A stretch of DNA of 64,000 bases, taken from assembly GCA_963681505.1 (NCBI GenBank), contig OY811974.1, positions 12,823,065-12,887,064 of the forward strand. The letters run 5' to 3'. The translations under genes and the position numbers were made by a program. The notes beneath the pieces were generated by a model. The model did not search any database. It had not been told where the DNA came from and saw only the letters and a list, made by a program, of their open reading frames with translations. Below are positions 1 through 10,048 of the stretch, piece after piece (the first letter of the stretch is position 1; each line of letters starts with the position of its first letter). This stretch comes from Eunapius fragilis (Eukaryota; Porifera; Demospongiae; Spongillida; Spongillidae).

Positions 1-270
1 GAACTCAGCTTAGGTAGGGTGTGTGGCCTGGCAGCAGGCAGAGCTCAGCTTAGCTTGGGGGTGTGGCCTGGCAGCAGGCAGAGCTCAGCTTAGGTTGGGG
101 TGTGGCCTGGCAGCAGGCAGAGCTCAGCTTAGGTTGGGGGTGTGGCCTGGCAGCAGGCAGAGCTCAGCTTAGGTTGGGGGTGTGGCCTGGCAGCAGGCAG
201 ATCTCAGCTTAGGTTGGGGGTGTGGCCTGGCAGCAGGCAGAGCTCAGCTTAGGTTGGGAGTGTGGCCTGG
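1..270. repeat. 40-bp minisatellite (runs off left edge)
   Basis: Head-to-tail copies of a GC-rich unit of about 40 bp that contains GAGCTCAGCTTAGG and GTGGCCTGGCAGCAGGCA. Six to seven copies are visible with single-base changes, and the array begins outside the window. Open frames across it follow the repeat and are not coding evidence. The following 271-650 is unique sequence with a short open frame ending at the TAG near 477; I recognise nothing in it. Confidence 0.9.
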
Positions 271-650
271 GCATATGTGCTCCCTCAGCCAGCATTCCAG
301 CAGCATACCTATCCCCTCTCAATTCCCCTGGCCCTGGTTCTTTGATCCAAGGCCACCTTACATGTGCAGCTGAATTGATCATGGCATTCGAGGCAGTCAG
401 CACTGAGGTGTTGACATTCCTTATCCACCAGAAGGTGCTGTCCAACAAGATTGACAACCATCTGTTTAACCTGCTCTAGATAGAGCACACCTTCTCTCTG
501 TCTCCTCCTCTCAATGCTGCATCTTGGGTGTCTGTCATCCCCTCTGAAGAGCTAGGCCTTCATCTCCAGCTCTCAGAGTTCACTTCTGGCCTCTCACCTT
601 GCGACCAGCTCCAACAAGGCCAAGGCAGTGGTCCTAGCCTAGCTGACAAT

Positions 651-663
651 GTGATGTGCGTGT

Positions 664-709
<46 letters not shown>

Positions 710-1223
710 GTGTGTGTGTTTACATGTAGCTGCAAGGGGTGTAACATGCAGATGAAATTTAACAATACTGAAATATGGCGCATCTGTGCTTTCAGAGAGT
801 TAATCCCAACACAAAAGAACCTTGGGTTGCTTTTCAGCTCAGCTGTGGTTTTAACTCAACCGCACCTCCCCCCCCCCCACTCTGAACTTATAGTGAAGGA
901 AGGGCATGGGGGACATGAGCATGTAGTGGAGGCTGAAACACAAAAATGTATGAGACAGGACCATGTAGTGGAGGCTATGAGACACAAGCATCTAGTGGAG
1001 GCTATGAGACACAACCACAAAGGCATATAATGGAGGCTATGAGATATAAACTTGTAGTGGAAGTGGATGCAATGAGCCAGGACCATGTAGCAGATGTTAT
1101 GTGACACATGGGCATGTACTGAAGGCCATGAGACACAAGCATGTTATGGATGCTGAGATAGGACCATGTAGTGGAGGCTATGAGACACAAGCACTTGTGG
1201 TTTGTGTGTGGTTTGTGTGTGTA

Positions 1224-1260
<37 letters not shown>

Positions 1261-2069
1261 TTATACATATATCTGCAAGGGGGTGTAACATTGCAGATGA
1301 AATGAAAAACGGTGAGATATGGCAGTTGGTCAGTACATCTGTGCGTGCAGAGCATAAATAGGTGCTTTTCAGCCCGGCTGTGACTTTAACTTGACCCGCC
1401 TCCCCCATCCACCACTCATGGATGTGATAGCATTGTATGTCGATAAATGGGCACGCAAGGAGTGCACTGAACCGACAGGCCCACGATTTCTAAATGATGT
1501 TCTGAAAATAAAAAAGAAGAGCTGCTTTTCAGCTCAGGTGTGGCTTTAAGTTGCCCATGCCTCCCCCCACTACTCTGAACTAGAGCACATGGTGAAGGGC
1601 ATGGTCACATAAGCGTGTAGTGGAGGCAATGAGACACAAGCATGTAGCAGTGGTGGATTCAGGATTTGGGAGGGAAGGGCACAAGGTGTGGGAGGGTCCG
1701 TGCCCCCTGCAGCTAGGGGGTAGTGGTGGGAGGGGGGGGGGGGGGGGAACGCTGTAAGCTCGTCGATCGGATGAGGCTATGTCCCATACGCCTTTGCAAA
1801 TGTGGTGTTTTGGCATTAAAATCTCATAGCAAACTGCAATGGATACTATTTATTTCAAGGGGAGGGAGCTAAAGGGCATGGGCCCATCTCCCACCCCCCC
1901 CCCCCCCCCCCCCCTACCACGCCCCACCCCCCGCTCCCCCCAGGTCCACTACTGTGTAGTGGGAACTAGGAGACCTGGGCATTTAGGGGAGGATATGAGA
2001 CATGTAGTGGAGGCTACGAGATATATATAGTCCTGACCAGGTAGGTTTGTGTATGTCTATGTGTTAATG

Positions 2070-2103
<34 letters not shown>

Positions 2104-2937
2104 GACATATATCTGCAAAAGGGGTGTGACATAAAAATGTTAAGTATGGTGGGGGTTTATACAACTGTGCGTGCAGAATGTAAATCCAAACTAAAAAGAA
2201 AGGTTGCTTTCAGCCCAGCAGTGGTTCCAACCCCCCCCCCCCCCCCCCTCCCCCCCCCCCCCCCCACCCCCACTCTGAACATATAGTAAAGGAAGGGCAT
2301 GGGACATGAGCATGTAGTGGAGGCTATGAGAAAATGTATGACAGGACTATGTAGTGGAGGTTAAGAGACACACATGTAGGGAGCAATAAAACAGGACAAT
2401 GCGGTATGTGTGTGTGTGTGTGCACGTGTGTGTGTGTGTGTGCGTGTGTTTACATGTAGCTGCAAGGAGTGTAACATGCAGATGAAATTTAAAAGTACTG
2501 AAATATGGTGCATCTGTGCTTTCAGATAGTAAATCCCAACACAAAAGGATTGCTTTTGAGCTCAGCTGTGGTTTTAACTCACATCCCCCCCACTCTGAAC
2601 TTATAGTGAAGGAAGGGCATGGGACATGAGCATGTAGTGGAGGCTATGAGACACAAAAATGTATGAGACAGGACTATGTAGTGGAGGTTATGAGACACAA
2701 GCATCTAGTGGAGGCTATGAGACACAACCACAAAGGCATGTAATGGACGCTATAAGCCAGGACCATGTAGCGGAGGTTATGTGACACCAGCAGGTAGTAG
2801 AGGCTATGAAACATCGGTATGTACTGAAGGTCATGAGACACAAGCGTTTAGTTGGAGGCTGAGATAATACCACGTAGTGGAGGCTACAAGATACATATAG
2901 ATATAGTCGGGTAGGTTTGTGTATGTCTATGTGTTAA

Positions 2938-3013
<76 letters not shown>

Positions 3014-3315
3014 CTGCAAGGGGGGTGTGACATAAAAATGAGTATGGTGGGGGTTCATACATCTGTGCGTGCAGAGTAACTAAAAAGAAGGGTTGTGTTT
3101 ACATGTAGCTGCAAGGGGGTGTAACATGCAGATGAAATGAAAAACGGAGAGATATGGTGGTTGGTATGTGCAGAGCGTAAACTTTTCAGTCCAGCTGTGA
3201 CTCTAACTCGACTCCGCCTCCCCATGCACCGACTGGATCTGATGTACTGTTATAGCATTGTACGGCACGCAATGAGTGCACTGAACCGACTGGCACACGA
3301 TTTCCAAACGATGTT
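651..3315. repeat. Composite GT-rich repeat, about five degenerate copies
   Basis: A complex module recurs near 655, 1200, 2060, 2400 and 2940. Each copy has a (GT)n tract, then a segment with TGCAAGGGGTGTAACATGCAG, a segment around TTTTCAGCTCAGCTGTGG, a C-rich run, and GTAGTGGAGGCTATGAGACA units. The order is conserved while lengths vary. The copy near 1440-1500 and the copy at 3255-3315 share the sequence up to GATGTT, after which they diverge completely. That break marks an insertion boundary. No gene is supported here. Confidence 0.8.
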
Positions 3316-3340
3316 GATTGCAAATTGACGTCACGAAGCG
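3316..3340. repeat. Left terminal inverted repeat of the outer element (25 bp)
   Basis: These 25 bases, starting GATTGCAAATTGACGTCACG, recur exactly in reverse complement at 23816-23840. The left junction is supported independently: a paralogous host repeat at about 1480-1500 continues past GATGTT without this sequence. Flanking bases give no clear target duplication, so the right end may sit in rearranged DNA. Confidence 0.7.
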
Positions 3341-3479
3341 ACGTCATAGGATCACGCCAATATCATGTGACAATTTTATATTGTTACTGTTTATATTGGG
3401 GGCAAGTGCGTCAATGGAATTGAAGCGTTTTTTCAAGGCCTAACTGCAGTTGCTCGAGCCCGATACGAATCAAAAGTAC

Positions 3480-3638
3480 TGCAAGCAGGTCTAGACATTG
3501 ATCCTTACTCGTTCGACGATACCATGTGGTTAGCTGTTTTCTGTGCCAGAAGTTAGGGAAAGGTATGGGGAAGAACTTTATGTGTTTGTCTCTGTCCGAT
3601 CTGTTCAGGCATCCGATAACACAGCAAGTTTTACCCAT
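3480..3638 (-). CDS. THAP-type zinc-finger first exon (partial)
   Basis: An ATG at 3638 opens a frame beginning MGKTCCVIGC, followed by NRSDRDKHIKFFPIPFP and a basic RKQLTTWYRRT stretch. This resembles the start of a C2CH THAP DNA-binding domain: an early Cys-x(2-4)-Cys, an aromatic-Pro segment, and a Lys/Arg/Trp helix. The later Cys and His ligands would lie in a following exon; a possible donor (GCA|gtac) is near 3479. Oddly the gene reads outward towards the end of the element only 160 bp away, so it is probably cut off. Frame and start are visible; the THAP assignment rests on family knowledge. Confidence 0.5.
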
Positions 3639-3940
3639 TCTCCCATACACGCGCGCACGTTTTTGCCCCCAATACAATAATTGTATTATTACATATACAC
3701 AGCCAATAATGTAGATACGGAACATATCTGATTAATGATTGGGTCAGAATGTAATCATTTCTGTACCAAACTATGTTATCACATATTGATACATATATGT
3801 TCAGCAGTCATCTGGTACAGGTTGTTAAAACAATCTGATACAGATAAATAATATCATTATGTGTCATATATGAAACATATGTATTTCAGGATTTCATTGA
3901 TAATTATTCTAGGCCATTAAGGTATTTTAAAAACAGTAGT

Positions 3941-4255
3941 TTAATTAATGCAATACACATTATAGCAATACAATCTATTTGTCCAGTCATGATGATATTC
4001 TAGCATGATGAACACAGTTTCTTCTCTCTCCATGGTCTGCACAGAAGCACCTTCTTGGAATACACATGTGTTGCTACATTCGTGGACGATTGACACAGGT
4101 TTTTGGATGCTGTCGCTGGAGGTGGTGAAGACAACATTGCTGAGCTCAACAAGGGGACAGTCGTATTCATTTAGCAAGGGTTGCCCTCCAGCTGACAGTA
4201 GTGAGTTGAACCCTTGGACTAAGCAATGCACCATACCACTTGACGTTTTGAACAC
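3941..4255 (-). pseudogene. Transposase-family C-terminal fragment
   Basis: This frame of about 104 residues ends in a stop at 3941. It contains GMVHCLVQGF, GGQPLLNEYDCPLVEL, PVSIVHECSNTCVFQ and HDWTNRLYCYN. The same blocks occur on the plus strand at about 18640-18960 in the same order, so the two are homologous C-termini of one transposon-encoded protein family. There is no upstream catalytic part next to it. The apparent start is a GTG and probably marks a splice acceptor, not initiation. I cannot name the family. Between this fragment and the THAP exon (3639-3940) I see only AT-rich sequence. Confidence 0.55.
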
Positions 4256-4408
4256 TCACGTAAAATTCCATATTGTGTCTATAAATGCAAGAAGTGTTAT
4301 TATGAAGAACACACAATATCTACATGTACCTCAGCATTGCAAGCTGGATGTACTCACCACAATTGACAGTAGAAAAGTCTCGAGTTACAACTGCACTATA
4401 GCCAGAGA

Positions 4409-6235
4409 GTGGTGGTGGGGGAGAGTGGTGGTGGGAGGGAGTGGTGGTGGGAGAGAGTGGTGGTGGGAGAGAGTGGTGGTGGTGAGAGTGGTGGTGGGGG
4501 GAGTGGTGGTGGTGAGAGTGGTGGTGGGGGAGAGTGGTGGCAGGGGAGAGTGGTGGTGGGGGAGAGTGGTGGTGGGGGAGAGTGGTGGTGGGGGAGAGTG
4601 GAGGTGGGGGAGAGTGGTGGTGGGGGAGAGTGGTGGTGGGGGAGTGGTGGTGGGGGAGAGTGGTGGGGGGAGAGTGGTGGCGGGGGAGAGTGGTGGTGGG
4701 GGAGTGGTGGTGGGGGTGAGAGTGATGGCGGGGGAGAGTGGTGGTGGGGGTGGGAGTGGTGGTGGGGGAGAGTGGTGGTGGGGGTGGGAGTGGTGGTGGG
4801 GGAGAGTGGTGGTGGGGGAGTGGTGGTGGGAGAGAGTGGTGGTGGGGGAGAGTGGTGGTGGGGGAGTGTTGGTGGGGAGTGGTGGTGGGGGAGTGTTGGT
4901 GGGGAGTGGTGGTGGGGGGGAGTGTTGGTGGGTGAGAGTGGTGGTGGGGGAGAGTGGTGGTGGGGGAGAGTGGTGGTGGGGGAGTGGTGGTGGGGGAGAG
5001 TGGTGGCGGGGGAGAGTGGTGGCGGGGGAGAGTGGTGGCGGGGGAGAGTGGTGGTGGGGGAGAGTGGAGGTGGGGGAGAGTGGTGGTGGGGGAGAGTGGT
5101 GGTGGGGGAGTGGTGGTGGGGGAGAGTGGTGGTGGGGGAGTGGTGGTGGGGGAGAGTGGTGGCGGGGGAGAGTGGTGGTGGGGGTGAGAGTGGTGGTGGG
5201 GGAGAGTGGTGGTGGGGGAGAGTGATGGTGGGGGAGTGGTGGTGGGGGAGAGTGGTGGCGGGGGAGTGGTGGTGGGAGAGAGTGGTGGTGGGGGAGAGTG
5301 GTGGTGGGGGAGTGGTGGTGGTGGGGGGGAGTGGTGGTGGGGGAGAGTGGTGGTGGGAGAGAGTGGTGGTGGGGGAGAGTGGTGGTGGTGGGGGAGAGTG
5401 GTGGCAGGGGAGAGTGGTGGTGGGGGTGAGAGTGGTGGTGGGGAGAGTGGTGGTGGGGGAGTGGTGGTGGGGGAAGTGGTGGTGGTGGAGAGTGGTGGTG
5501 GGGGAGTGGTGGTGGGGGAAGTGGTGGTGGTGGAGAGTGGTGGCGGGGGAGAGTGGTGGTGGGGGTGAGAGTGGTGGTGGGGGAGTGGTGGTGGGAGAGA
5601 GTGGTGGTGGGGGAGTGGTGGTGGGGGAGTGGTGGTGGGGGAGAGTGGTGGTGGGAGAGTGGTGGCGGGGGAGAGTGGTGGTGGGGGGAGTGGTGGTGGG
5701 GGAGAGTGGTGGTGGGGGTGAGAGTGGTGGCAGGGGAGAGTGGTGGCAGGGGAGAGTGGTGGCGGAGGAGAGTGGTGGCGGGGGAGTGTGGTGGTGGGGG
5801 AGAGTGGTAGTGGGGGAGCGTGGTGGTGGAGGAGCGTGGTGGTGGAGGAGAGTGGTGGTGGGGGAGTGGTGGTGGGGGTGAGAGTGATGGCGGGGGTGAG
5901 AGTGGTGGCAGGGGAGAGTGGTGGCGGAGGAGAGTGGTGGTGGGGGAGAGTGGTGGTGGGGGAGAGTGGTGGTGGGGGAGAGTGGTGGTGGGGGAGAGTG
6001 GTGGCGGGGGAGAGTGGTGGTGGGGGAGAGTGGTGGTGGGGGAGAGTGGTGGCGGGGGAGAGTGGTGGTGGAGGAGAGTGGTGGTGGGGGAGAGTGGTGG
6101 TGGGGGAGAGTGGTGGCGGAGGAGAGTGGTGGTGGAGGAGAGTGGTGGTGGGGGAGAGTGGTGGTGGGGGAGAGTGGTGGTGGGGAGAGTGGTGGTGGGG
6201 GAGAGTGGTGGTGGTGGAGAGTGGTGGCGGGGGAG
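4409..6235. repeat. G-rich minisatellite, about 18-bp unit, 1.8 kb
   Basis: Around 100 units of GAGAGTGGTGGTGGGGG type with variants (GGCGGG, GGAGG, GGGGTGAGA). The plus strand is almost free of C and carries runs of four to five G every 12-18 bases. Because no unit contains a stop, all plus frames and two minus frames stay open for hundreds of codons (Gly/Val/Trp-rich or Pro/His/Ser/Thr-rich). These are artefacts. Confidence 0.97.
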
Positions 6236-6339
6236 AGAGAAGGAAAAAGGTCCAAAGAGCAGGAGATGAAGAGACAAAAGATGGGGGAGGGGAAAGAGAG
6301 ACATGTTAACACGGACATTTATATAATAGCTGGACAAAG

Positions 6340-7148
6340 TTAGAGTGTGCCCAACACATAAGCATCAATGTCCACCTTGTTACTACCAGCTCCTTCAGAT
6401 GTCTTGCTGGCGTGTACTCTGACCTCACAGCCATGGATGGTGTAGGCACCCTGCTTACCAGTGTGGAAAGGAAAAGGATTTACAACCCAACTGCACAGCT
6501 AGTACCAAATGTACCTTCCCACTTTCACTCATGCTTCAATTCGCAGTACGGCTCCGTCACACTTTAAAACTATTAGACAGCGTTTGGTCTATTGTAGCAA
6601 AATATGCATCACCTATTGCAACATACTCGTACATCACAATATGGTGGTACTTCACTACAGTTCCTTTCAGGACACCAAGTTTGGAATGTTGAAAGGAGTC
6701 ATAATCCCTCACAAATATTCAAGCAAAGTTACAACTGGTGCAAAAAACCTGGCATCTGAATGCCAAAGATTCGCATGAAACATCTCCCTGGGCAGGTATG
6801 ATAAAATGGGTTTACAGTTACAATAAACTGTATAACTTACGGATATGTGCCCGCAACCTGTACAGGATACCTCATAAGGCTGCTCGCTATGTCAGGTCGA
6901 CCAAGACACTGACGTATAACAGCATCCAATGGCACTGACGTATAACAGCATCCAATGGCACAGAATAAAATGGATCTCCATGATCACTAGCATGCTAGTT
7001 GAAGAAAATATTTACTAACTGAAAGTAATATTTTTATCACTTACCCTTGCAGGAATCTGTCTGCCAGGTAGCTTAAAGGTCTCAATATCAGATAGACTTG
7101 GTGTTTGAATTCTCATGTGTTTAAGGATAAACAGCACAAATGAACTCC
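6340..7148 (-). CDS. Unrecognised gene, last four exons
   Basis: Four minus-strand exons join in one frame with canonical sites: 7045-7148 (acceptor after a C-rich tract, donor GTAAGT), a 17-bp microexon 6841-6857 (donor GTAAGT), 6713-6787 (donor GTGAGG) and 6340-6490, ending in TAA. The protein end includes FVLFILKHMRIQTPSLSDIE, FKLPGRQIPARVAGTYPEMF, FFAPVVTLLEY, FHTGKQGAYTIHGCEVRVHA and SNKVDIDAYVLGTL. All four junction phases agree, which is strong evidence for a real gene. I do not recognise the family. The exon at 7148 starts in phase 1, so upstream exons must exist, but an inverted-repeat unit begins 60 bp away at 7207, so the 5' part is lost or displaced. It may belong to the outer element or be a captured host gene. 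Confidence 0.6.
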
Positions 7149-7206
7149 CTGGGGGGAAAAAGTGCCACTAAAAATTAGCAATACATGTATTAATTTTAAA
7201 ATCATA

Positions 7207-7235
7207 CCATCTCAGGGCACTTAAGGCCTGGGTAT
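7207..7235. repeat. Left inverted repeat of unit A (29 bp)
   Basis: CCATCTCAGGGCACTTAAGG plus nine further bases matches the reverse complement of 14381-14409 at 28 of 29 positions. The pair brackets the 1208-aa transposase-like gene. I find no target-site duplication, so the exact ends of the unit are uncertain. The 300 bp downstream up to 7532 hold only AT-rich putative promoter sequence. Confidence 0.55.
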
Positions 7236-7532
7236 TAATTTTTCCTGCCTAATTAAATTCATTGTTACGTAAAGCGCACGTGATATTGAATTCATGCGGC
7301 CAAATATATCATCGTGTTGTATACTTGAGGATATCGTCTGTTATAGTCGCGATTGTTAAGCTCTAGCTTTATGCATATGCCACCGATACTGGTAAGTCTG
7401 TATATATACGTGCGTACTAGTTGGATACACGCATGAAAATTTGATTAGCATACTATCTACTGTATGGTTGACCATGTTATTATCAAGAGTGCTATTGTCT
7501 GTTTTGTACAGTAGCTGTTAGTCGATGCAGAT

Positions 7533-7721
7533 ATGTCGGCTGGAGTATTAGTATCGATCTGTAATAGTGTTAAACGAGTGGGCACTAATTGGAGTCATTC
7601 ATTAAACAAATTCTTCACTGTCGGTTTCCTTTCTCCAGAACCACTGTCATTGCTGTTACAGACGGCCGATGACGAATACATTCCGGCAGTTGATTTACTT
7701 AGAATCAAGGCAGACATCATG
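7533..7721 (+). CDS. First exon of an unrecognised small gene
   Basis: An ATG at 7533 opens a 63-codon frame (MSAGVLVSICNSVKRVGTNW through YIPAVDLLRIKADIMG) that ends at a canonical GTAAGT donor near 7723. Amino-acid composition is ordinary, unlike the repeat-derived frames around it. No continuation exon was identified before the minisatellite at 7975. It diverges from the minus-strand gene at 6340-7148. Function unknown. Confidence 0.35.
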
Positions 7722-7974
7722 GGAGTAAGTACATTGCAGTGATTGAGCGCAATACCAATTATGTACCTGCCGATGTTGACGCGGCGATATGGAATTAAAC
7801 GTTAGTCTGCTCATCCGTACCAAATTAACTGTACAATTCAACAGTCGCGCAGCCTGCGATATCCATCACGAATGGATCAGAATGAGCTGACTACTCCTAC
7901 GTGTGAGGTCGCTCTGTACGTTAACGCGCGGATGCACATTTTCGTTTGGGTGTAGTCAATAAGAACAAGTTGTG

Positions 7975-9415
7975 GGGTTAAAGCAGAACTGCCGCTAAGA
8001 GGGTCCATGGGTGTGGTCAGTGAGTGGGAAGTTTAGGGGTTAAAGCAGAACTGCTGCTAAGATGGTCCATGGGTGAGAAGTTGAGGGGTTAATGCAGAAC
8101 TGCCGCTATGAGCGTCCATGGGTGTGGTCAGTGAGTGGGAAGTTGTGGGGTTAAAGCAGAACTGCCGCTAAGAGGGTCCATGGGTGTGGTCATTGAGTGG
8201 GAAGTTTAGGGGTTAAAGCAGAACTGCCGCTAAGAGGGTCCATGGGTGAGAAGTTGAGGGGTTAATGCAGAACTGCCGCTACGAGCGTCCATGGGTGTGG
8301 TCAGTGAGTGGGAAGTTGTGGGGTTAAAGCAGAACTGCCGCTAAGATGGTCCATGGGTGTGGTCATTGAGTGGGAAGTTTAGGGGTTAAAGCAGAACTGC
8401 CGCTAAGATGGTCCATGGGTGAGAAGTTTAGGGGTTAATGCAGAACTGCCGCTACGAGCGTCCATGGGTGTGGTCAGTGAGTGGGAAGTTGAGGGGTTAA
8501 TCAGAACTGCCGCTATGAGGGTCCATGGGTGTGGTCAGTGAGTGGGAAGTTGTGGGGTTAAAGCAGAACTGCCGCTAAGAGGGTCCATGGGTGTGGTCAT
8601 TGAGTGGGAAGTTTAGGAGTTAAAGCAGAACTGCTGCTAAGATGGTCCATGGGTGAGAAGTTGAGGGGTTAATGCAGAACTGCCGCTACGAGCGTCCATG
8701 GGTGTGGTCAGTGAGTGGGAAGTTGTGGGGTTAAAGCAGAACTGCCGCTAAGACGGTCCATGGGTGTGGTCATTGAGTGGGAAGTTTAGGGGTTAAAGCA
8801 GAACTGCCGCTAAGATGGTCCATGGGTGAGAAGTTTAGGGGTTAATGCAGAACTGCAGCTACGAGCATCCATGGGTGTGGTCATTGAGTGGGAAGTTGAG
8901 GGGTTAATCAGAACTGCCGCTATGAGGGTCCATGGGTGTGGTCAGTGAGTGGGAAGTTGAGGGGTTAATCAGAACTGCCGCTATGAGGGTCCATGGGTGT
9001 GGTCAGTGAGTGGGAAGTTGTGGGGTTAAAGCAGAACTGTCGCAAAGATGGTCAGTGAGTGGGAAGTTGAGGGGTTAAAGCAGAACTGCCGCTAAGAGGG
9101 TCCATGGGTGTGGTCGGTGAGTGGGAAGTTGAGGGGTTAAAGCAGAACTGCCGCTACGAGCGTCCATGGGTGTGGTCAGTGAGTGGGAAGTTGTGGGGTT
9201 AAAGCAGAACTGCCGCTAAGATGGTCCATGGGTGAGAAGTTGAGGGGTTAATGCAGAACTGCCGCTACGAGCGTCCATGGGTGTGGTCAGTGAGTGGGAA
9301 GTTGTGGGGTTAAAGCAGAACTGCCGCTAAGATGGTCCATGGGTGAGAAGTTGAGGGGTTAATGCAGAACTGCAGCTAAGAGGGTCCATGGTTGTGGTCA
9401 GTGAGGGTGTAGTGT
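7975..9415. repeat. 62/46-bp compound minisatellite, 1.4 kb
   Basis: Alternating units share GTCCATGGGTG and GGGGTTAAAGCAGAACTGCC. A longer form carries TGGTCAGTGAGTGGGAAG; a shorter one lacks it. Pairs and triplets of units recur as blocks, indicating higher-order amplification. No coding signal. The next 9416-10048 contains a segment (about 9550-9600, GTTCAGCAGTCAT and a CTGTACC motif) related to sequence near 3800; otherwise I see nothing. Confidence 0.92.
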
Positions 9416-10048
9416 GGAGCAGTTTATTCAAAATGCAGCTGCCATAATCTTGTTTTAAACATGTTTACATGTTCATGAGTTGTGTTTTGAAGCCCATATA
9501 TGGAACAGCCTCTTAATAACCTAGCTGGACTGAATTTGTTGCAACGTTCTGGAACATATCTGTTCAGCAGTCATTCCTGTACCAGGTTGTTAAGATATGG
9601 CTGTATAGGGGCTTTAACTCTCCCCTCCTCCCCTTGAAGGGGAGGATCCAAGATTGTTAATTAAAGCAGGGGAGGGGTACTCCTCCCGGCCCAAGCCACC
9701 AACGCTGTTTTATTATATCATGTGCAAAACTTAATGATACTGCTTTGCTGTTTGTTTGTGTTACAAATGATTATTTGTTGCGGGTTTGAACGGGGCCCCC
9801 CCCTAGCCGGCATGCTATAGTTTAAAGGTGACCCCTGCAGAGGTCGAAATTACTTTTTAGAAGTCACCTGCGCATGGTGCAGGTAACCTAACTGGCCCCA
9901 ACTACACACTTGTATTTTGACTATGCTTGGTGTGATGCATTGTTATAGGCATAGCAGCCTTTAGAAGAGGTTTAGATGTGTTGAAACATTATTATTGTCT
10001 ACTAGCGAATATACCTCAATATTCTGGAACAAATACAATAATACTATA

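Noticed and set aside
4385-6337. Open frames up to 650 codons on both strands
   Set aside because: They are translations of the 18-bp G-rich minisatellite; the unit lacks stops in these frames.
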